Assembly: GCA_022796315.1 (NCBI GenBank)
Contig: JAAWIL010000072.1
Coordinates: 1 to 9,226, forward strand
From: Oscillibacter sp.
GTDB lineage: Bacteria; Bacillota; Clostridia; Oscillospirales; Oscillospiraceae
Direction of reading: 5' to 3'
Length of the DNA: 9,226 bases
The notes beneath the pieces are model-generated. The model was not told where the DNA came from and searched no databases. It saw only the letters and a program-made list of their open reading frames with translations. Shown in pieces: positions 5,425 through 9,226 of this stretch. Position numbers and translations under genes: made by a program. The stretch's first letter is position 1. Each line of letters opens with the position of its first letter.

Positions 5425-6942
5425 TCAGTACTTTTCGGGGAAGAACAGCCGGCCCGTTTCGTCGTCGGTCGGCTTGCCCGCGGCAGTGCCGATGAGGAAG
5501 CAGACCAGAGCCACCACGATGCCGATGCTGATCTGGTGGAACGTGCTGATCTTGATGCCCAGGGCCATGGTCACGCAGTAGGCCGCCAGGCCGCCCACCA
5601 TGCCGCAGATGGCGCCGGTGGCATTGGCCTTTTTCCAGAAGAAGCCCAGAACCAGCGTCCAGAAGAACGCGGTCTGCAGTCCGCCAAAGGCAAACATGTT
5701 GATCCACACAATGATGCTGGGGGGAGAAATCGCGATCGCAACCGCCGCGATGCCCATGATGGCCGTGACAATCAGGGAGATGCTGGCCACCTTCTTCTGG
5801 TCAACCGCCTCCTTTTTCACCTCTTTGTGATGGAGATACATATCCTTCACAATGGCGGAGGAGCCGGAGATCAGCAGAGAGGAAATGGTGGACATGGTGG
5901 CGGCCAGAGGCCCAATGATGGTGAGGCCGGCCAGCAGGGGGTGCATATACTGGGAGATCAGAATCGGCACCACGGTATCGGTGGAACCCTCCACGGACGC
6001 CAGCACGCCCCGGGACAGCGTGCCCAGCATGTGCATGCCCACCATCATGGCGCCCACGACGATGGTGCCGTAAATCATGGCCTTATGCACGGACTTGGTG
6101 TCCTTGTAGCTCAGGCAGCGGACATTGGACTGGGGCAGGCCCAGAGTGCAGACGCCGCAGAGCATCCACTGGGTGATGTACAGCGGCAGGGGAATCGTGG
6201 GGATGCCGCCGCTCTCGGAGTAGGGGCTGAGCATATTGTTTCCTGTTCCGCTCTCCACAGCGGTGCGGGAGACCTCGTTGATGGTGGCTATGATATTCTC
6301 CATGCCGCCGCCCTTGGTGATTACCGCGTAACCCAGGCAGCACATGCCCACCAGCATGATGATGGCGCAGGCGGTGTCAGTGACCGCCACGGCGGTGAAG
6401 CCGCCCACGGTGGTATAGAGCACCACCACCGCCGCGAAGATCAGCAGCGCCGCCGTGTAGTCAATGCCCATGGCCGCAGAGAAGATCTGCGCGCCGCCGG
6501 TGAACTGGCCCAGCATGGTGGTGGTGAAGAACACGATGATCACCACCGCGGAGATGTTGGCCAGCGTCTCGGAGTGATACCGGGCGCGGATCACGTCGAT
6601 GACGGTAACGGAATCGGTCCTGCGGCCGATAACCGCCATCTTCTTGCCCAGCACGCCCAGCACGATGAAGGCGGCCACCACCTGGGTGGAGGCGTAATAC
6701 ACCCACCCAAAGCCCTTCTCCCAGGCCACGCCGGGGCCGGAGAGGAAGGAGGACACGGAGGAGTATGTGGCAACCAGAGTCATGGCCAGCACGAAGCCGC
6801 CCAGGCTCCGGCCGCCGATGAAGTATTCCTTGGAGAAGTTCTGCGCCTTGGCGTCACTGGACTTCTTCTGAATGTAAAGGCCCATGCCCAGCAGGATCAC
6901 GAAGAAGATGACAACCGGGGCCATTCTCATAAAAACATCCAT
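5425..6942 (-). CDS. panF: Sodium:solute symporter, PanF-like (sodium/pantothenate symporter family)
   Basis: Inner-membrane SSS-family transporter importing a substrate with Na+. The 505-residue product has the family's many hydrophobic helices. It matches E. coli PanF as I recall it in several blocks: EYFIGGRSLGGFVLAMTLVATY (39-60) with SSVSSFLSGPG, LGKKMAVIGRR (98-108), LGLPQSNVRCLSYKDTKSVH (267-286), GTIVVGAMMVGMH (292-304), and TMSTISSLLISGSSAIVKDMYL (349-370), whose Ser/Thr residues belong to the sodium-2 site region. The ATG at 6942 follows the yhdT stop by 3 nt, with AAGGAGGG about 7 nt upstream, so translation is likely coupled. Pantothenate is the family default. Linkage to an amidohydrolase and an FCD-GntR regulator makes a different organic acid or amide substrate possible, so the symbol marks family, not proven substrate. 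Confidence 0.85.
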   Translation of the reverse strand: MDVFMRMAPVVIFFVILLGMGLYIQKKSSDAKAQNFSKEYFIGGRSLGGFVLAMTLVATYSSVSSFLSGPGVAWEKGFGWVYYASTQVVAAFIVLGVLGKKMAVIGRRTDSVTVIDVIRARYHSETLANISAVVIIVFFTTTMLGQFTGGAQIFSAAMGIDYTAALLIFAAVVVLYTTVGGFTAVAVTDTACAIIMLVGMCCLGYAVITKGGGMENIIATINEVSRTAVESGTGNNMLSPYSESGGIPTIPLPLYITQWMLCGVCTLGLPQSNVRCLSYKDTKSVHKAMIYGTIVVGAMMVGMHMLGTLSRGVLASVEGSTDTVVPILISQYMHPLLAGLTIIGPLAATMSTISSLLISGSSAIVKDMYLHHKEVKKEAVDQKKVASISLIVTAIMGIAAVAIAISPPSIIVWINMFAFGGLQTAFFWTLVLGFFWKKANATGAICGMVGGLAAYCVTMALGIKISTFHQISIGIVVALVCFLIGTAAGKPTDDETGRLFFPEKY

Positions 6943-6945
6943 GAA

Positions 6946-7227
6946 TCAGCCCTCCTTCTTTCCAATGTCCTCTTCCTCAAGGTCGAAGTCCTTGAAGACT
7001 TTTTTCACCATCAGCGCCACCAGGACCATGGACAAAATCCAGGAACCAAAGCAGCTGAGAACAAACCAGGCGGGCATCCCCAGAATGGTCCACTCCGCGC
7101 CCCAGACGGCATAGACGCCAAAGCCGCTGAGGAACCAATAGACAATGATGATCGCCGCGACAATCCAGGTTGCCTTGGCCTCCTTGTTCATCTGGATAAA
7201 CTTTTCCTTATAGGTCATTTTTTCCAA
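6946..7227 (-). CDS. yhdT: YhdT family (DUF997) small membrane protein
   Basis: A 93-residue protein with two predicted membrane helices (about 19-41 and 53-74), a basic segment (VKKVFKD, 74-80) and an acidic tail (DLEEEDIGKKEG). It resembles E. coli YhdT, the small protein encoded next to panF: both have an N-terminal KEA stretch, a Trp/Tyr-rich first helix, a G-x-P-x-WF motif (here GMPAWFVLSC, 50-59) and a lysine/aspartate cap before an acidic tail. Linkage to the PanF-like gene, 3 nt downstream, supports the call; it may be an accessory subunit or chaperone of the symporter, but its role is not established. The start is a TTG (7225-7227): AGGAGGG lies about 6-7 nt upstream, while the ATG three codons later would be too far from it. 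Confidence 0.85.
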   Translation of the reverse strand: MEKMTYKEKFIQMNKEAKATWIVAAIIIVYWFLSGFGVYAVWGAEWTILGMPAWFVLSCFGSWILSMVLVALMVKKVFKDFDLEEEDIGKKEG

Positions 7228-7273
7228 AACAATCCCTCCTATTTGTATAGATTCTGCGAACTTGCCGGTGCCT

Positions 7274-7319
7274 GCAGCGGGCCGGTCGGGACAGGGGGGG
7301 ATTCGCGGGGCCGCGCTGC
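7274..7319 (-). repeat. Stem-loop in the amidohydrolase-yhdT gap
   Basis: GCAGCG (7274-7279) pairs with CGCTGC (7314-7319) and GGCC (7280-7283) with GGCC (7309-7312), with one bulged G. The gap between the two genes is 144 nt and contains no U-run after this stem and no clear promoter for yhdT. The most economical reading is that amidohydrolase, yhdT and panF share one transcript, with this stem affecting stability or relative expression. Confidence 0.4.
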
Positions 7320-7371
7320 AAAACGATCTCTCTCTTCGATCCGTCTTCCTCCGGGTCCTGCCTGAAAAGCG

Positions 7372-9051
7372 TCAGGTCTCCCGCATATGGAAACCGCCCT
7401 GCGCGCCCTCGCGCACATAGCAGATCTCCCCGTCGATCATGGTCATATCCACCTGCAGCTCCACGATGCGCATGGGGTCCACTGCCAAAATGTCGCCGGA
7501 CAGCACGATCATGTCCGCCAGCTTGCCCACCTCCAGGCTGCCCTTGATGTCCTCCTCGAAGGAGCTGTAGGCGCCGTTGAGGGTGGCAATCCGGATGGCC
7601 TCCATCACGGACACCGCCTGGGTGCGGTCGCACTGGATGTTCCGCACCCGGTCATAGCGGTTGACGGCGCCGTCCAGACACTCCAGGCCGAAGGGGCCGG
7701 AGGGCGCGTCGCTCTGGAGGGAGCACTTGATTCCGGCGTCCAGCATACTCTTCAGCGCGCCGAAGAACTTGTTCCGCTCCCCGTAGAAGCGCATGTAGCT
7801 GCCGCCGTTTTTCGCCACAATCCCGGCGTTCACCGAGGGGCAGATGTTCATCTTCGCCATCCGGTCGATGAGGTCCTGATCCACCAGGGTGCAGTGCTCA
7901 ATGCGGTGGCGCAGATCCGGCCGGGGATTCGTCTCAAAGGCCTTCTCGTAGCCCTCCACCATGAACTCCACCGCGCCGTCGCCGATGGCGTGGGCGGAGG
8001 CCTGGCACTCGGCGTCGTTGAGCAGCTTGATGTACTCGGCCACCTCTTCCCGCTCCCAGGCCTTCTCCCGCAGCATGGCGGGGTCATGGGAGTAGGGCTC
8101 CCGGGTGTAGCAGGAGGGGCCGCTGGAACCGCCGTCAATCATGAACTTGCTGGTGCCGATCCGGAAATAGGCGTCGCCCAGGCCTGTCTGGAGACCCAGG
8201 GCCAGGAAATGGCTGTTGTCCTCCTTGGAAAAGGGCTTTCCGTAAATGCTGTGCAGCGCCATGTAGACCCGGGGCTTGAACCGCCGTTGCCGGCAGAGCT
8301 TCTGCATGGCGTGGTAGGAGGGCCGGTCGCAGGCGCCCATGTCATGGATCGAGGTGAGGCCCGCCTTCAGGAACAGATCGTTGGCGTACAGGGCGGCCTT
8401 CTCCATGGCCTCGGCGCTGTATCCCACCTTGCTCCACAGGAGAAACAGCGTCACGCCGTAGACCATGCCGGTGAGCCGTCCGTCCTTGACCTCAATGTCG
8501 TTTTCCGGGTACTTCTTCACGTCCTCCGGCGTCCTGACGCCGATGGTCTCCAGGGCCCTGGAGTTGAACATACACTTGTGGCCGCTGCCCTCCATGCACT
8601 GCACCGGGTTGTTGGGCGCCGCGGCGTCCAGCTCCTCGATGGTGGGGTCCCGGTTCTCCTTCAGGTTGGGGGCCTCATAGCCCCACATGGAGACCCATTC
8701 ACCGTCCCCTTTGACGGTGAGGACCGCCTTGATCTTCTCCAGGATGTCCCCCACAGAGGACACCCGGCCGCCGAAGAGGCTGATCATGGGGGAGTCCAGG
8801 CTGTCTCCCAGCATTCCAATCAGGAAGGGATGGATGTGGGTGTCGATCATGCCGGGCATCAGCGTCCGGCCCTGGAGATCATAGACCTGCGTCTCCTCGC
8901 CGGTCAGATTGTCCAGGTCCTCGTTGGAACCCACAAAGACAATCCGGTTGCCCTTGACGCCGACGGCCTCCACCACATCGGAGCGCTCGTTTACCGTGAT
9001 GACTCTGCCGTTGCGGAACGCCTGGTCCACATAGGAAAAATCAAAGTTCAT
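7372..9051 (-). CDS. Metal-dependent amidohydrolase, YtcJ-like (Amidohydrolase_3 family)
   Basis: Cytoplasmic hydrolase of the amidohydrolase superfamily, predicted to cleave an amide or related C-N bond; N-substituted formamide deformylase belongs to the same family. The 559-residue product is full length for this group. A beta-sandwich half (1-65 and about 505-550) encloses a TIM barrel with the expected metal ligands: DTHIHP (70-75), a candidate carboxylated Lys302 in SKFMIDGG, His354 in SAHAIGDGA, His386 in RHRIEHC and Asp448 in SLQSDAP. The C-terminal GSLEVGKLADMIVLS is the usual metal-hydrolase closing motif. No signal peptide is seen. The ATG at 9051 has AAGGAGG at 6 nt spacing (9058-9064). 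It is the first gene of the symporter block, and its substrate is plausibly what the symporter imports; the exact substrate cannot be read from sequence. Confidence 0.9.
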   Translation of the reverse strand: MNFDFSYVDQAFRNGRVITVNERSDVVEAVGVKGNRIVFVGSNEDLDNLTGEETQVYDLQGRTLMPGMIDTHIHPFLIGMLGDSLDSPMISLFGGRVSSVGDILEKIKAVLTVKGDGEWVSMWGYEAPNLKENRDPTIEELDAAAPNNPVQCMEGSGHKCMFNSRALETIGVRTPEDVKKYPENDIEVKDGRLTGMVYGVTLFLLWSKVGYSAEAMEKAALYANDLFLKAGLTSIHDMGACDRPSYHAMQKLCRQRRFKPRVYMALHSIYGKPFSKEDNSHFLALGLQTGLGDAYFRIGTSKFMIDGGSSGPSCYTREPYSHDPAMLREKAWEREEVAEYIKLLNDAECQASAHAIGDGAVEFMVEGYEKAFETNPRPDLRHRIEHCTLVDQDLIDRMAKMNICPSVNAGIVAKNGGSYMRFYGERNKFFGALKSMLDAGIKCSLQSDAPSGPFGLECLDGAVNRYDRVRNIQCDRTQAVSVMEAIRIATLNGAYSSFEEDIKGSLEVGKLADMIVLSGDILAVDPMRIVELQVDMTMIDGEICYVREGAQGGFHMRET

Positions 9052-9102
9052 GGGGTGCCTCCTTCATGTTGAATTTCAGTTGGGGGCGCGCTGGGGCACG
9101 GA

Positions 9103-9120
9103 CGGCGGTTCTCCCCGCCG
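9103..9120. repeat. Short hairpin in the amidohydrolase leader
   Basis: CGGCGG and CCGCCG form a 6-bp stem around TTCTCC, 52 nt upstream of the amidohydrolase start codon. Only about 80 nt separate that start from the repeat element at 9134. I see no convincing -35/-10 pair in this space, so the promoter lies inside the element or beyond the window. Confidence 0.35.
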
Positions 9121-9133
9121 CCTCAAGGCTCTC

Positions 9134-9226
9134 AGAGCCTGTTTAATATCTCGACGTGTATGGATTGGCGAGTGGATTTTTTGCCCTGCAAGGCAAAAAT
9201 CCGCAGGCATCCTGACGGATGGCAAG
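9134..9226. mobile_element. Partial MITE-like element, left-hand part
   Basis: Begins with the terminal repeat AGAGCCTGTTTAATATCTC (9134-9152), the inverted partner of the one ending at 95. A strong stem follows (GGATTTTTTGCC / GGCAAAAATCC, 9174-9202), and the window stops after 26 bases identical to bases 1-26. The orientation is the same as the copy at 1-95. The flanking bases (CTC before 9134, TAC after 95) show no matching target duplication, which favours two separate insertions rather than one element split by the window boundary. Just outside the end, AGGCTCT-C-AGAGCCT (9126-9140) is a small palindrome across the element boundary. On the minus strand this element lies upstream of the amidohydrolase and may affect its transcription. 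Confidence 0.72.

Noticed and set aside
5281..7365. A 694-codon open frame on the + strand across the symporter genes
   Set aside because: It is exactly antisense to panF and yhdT, and its product is rich in His, Gly, Asp and Gln with no domain: the typical shadow of a GC-rich gene read on the other strand. The minus-strand proteins are clear family members.
7387..9072. A 561-codon + strand frame opposite the amidohydrolase
   Set aside because: Low-complexity antisense shadow. All catalytic motifs of an amidohydrolase are on the minus strand.
1..9226. A plasmid or phage, because the ends overlap
   Set aside because: There is no replication, partition, mobilisation, integrase or phage gene, and the content is chromosomal in type. 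Repeat-bounded ends explain the overlap more simply.

Overview
The window is a GC-rich bacterial segment with eight protein-coding genes, all on the minus strand. Gene content (a stand-alone group II ECF cassette in the order ecfA1-ecfA2-ecfT), strong AGGAGG-type ribosome binding sites, GTG and TTG starts and palindromic intergenic repeats all suggest a Bacillota member, most plausibly a GC-rich Clostridia of the Oscillospiraceae type. That placement is an inference; there is no rRNA or phylogenetic marker gene here.

Read in the direction of transcription (high to low coordinates): (1) a catabolism-like block holds a YtcJ-type metal-dependent amidohydrolase (7372-9051), a DUF997/YhdT small membrane protein (6946-7227) and a PanF-like sodium:solute symporter (5425-6942). 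The last two are 3 nt apart. (2) A structured 459-nt gap follows (two hairpins, a 135-bp inverted-repeat element, a good sigma-A-type promoter and a palindrome in the 5' leader), leading into a GntR-family regulator with an FCD ligand domain (4261-4965). (3) A 293-nt gap holds a long hairpin and a near-consensus promoter for a class I SAM-dependent methyltransferase (3104-3967). (4) After a 295-nt gap with two palindromes comes the ECF energizing module: ecfA1 (1957-2808), a 189-nt spacer rich in hairpins, then ecfA2 and ecfT, which overlap by 7 nt.

The working picture is two units. One is an uptake/hydrolysis module: the symporter imports a compound, the amidohydrolase cleaves it or a product of it, and the adjacent FCD-GntR regulator is the obvious candidate sensor. 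The other is a housekeeping vitamin-uptake energizer (EcfA1-EcfA2-EcfT) that works with substrate-binding S proteins encoded elsewhere.

The first 26 and last 26 bases of the window are identical. Joined through that overlap, the two ends rebuild one ~162-bp MITE-like element with terminal inverted repeats. The window is therefore either bounded by two same-orientation copies of one element, or is a circular or repeat-terminated contig. I see no complete new defence, CRISPR or RNA-guided system. The items most worth checking are the repeat-bounded ends, the amidohydrolase/YhdT/PanF/FCD-GntR combination and the palindromes in the gene leaders.
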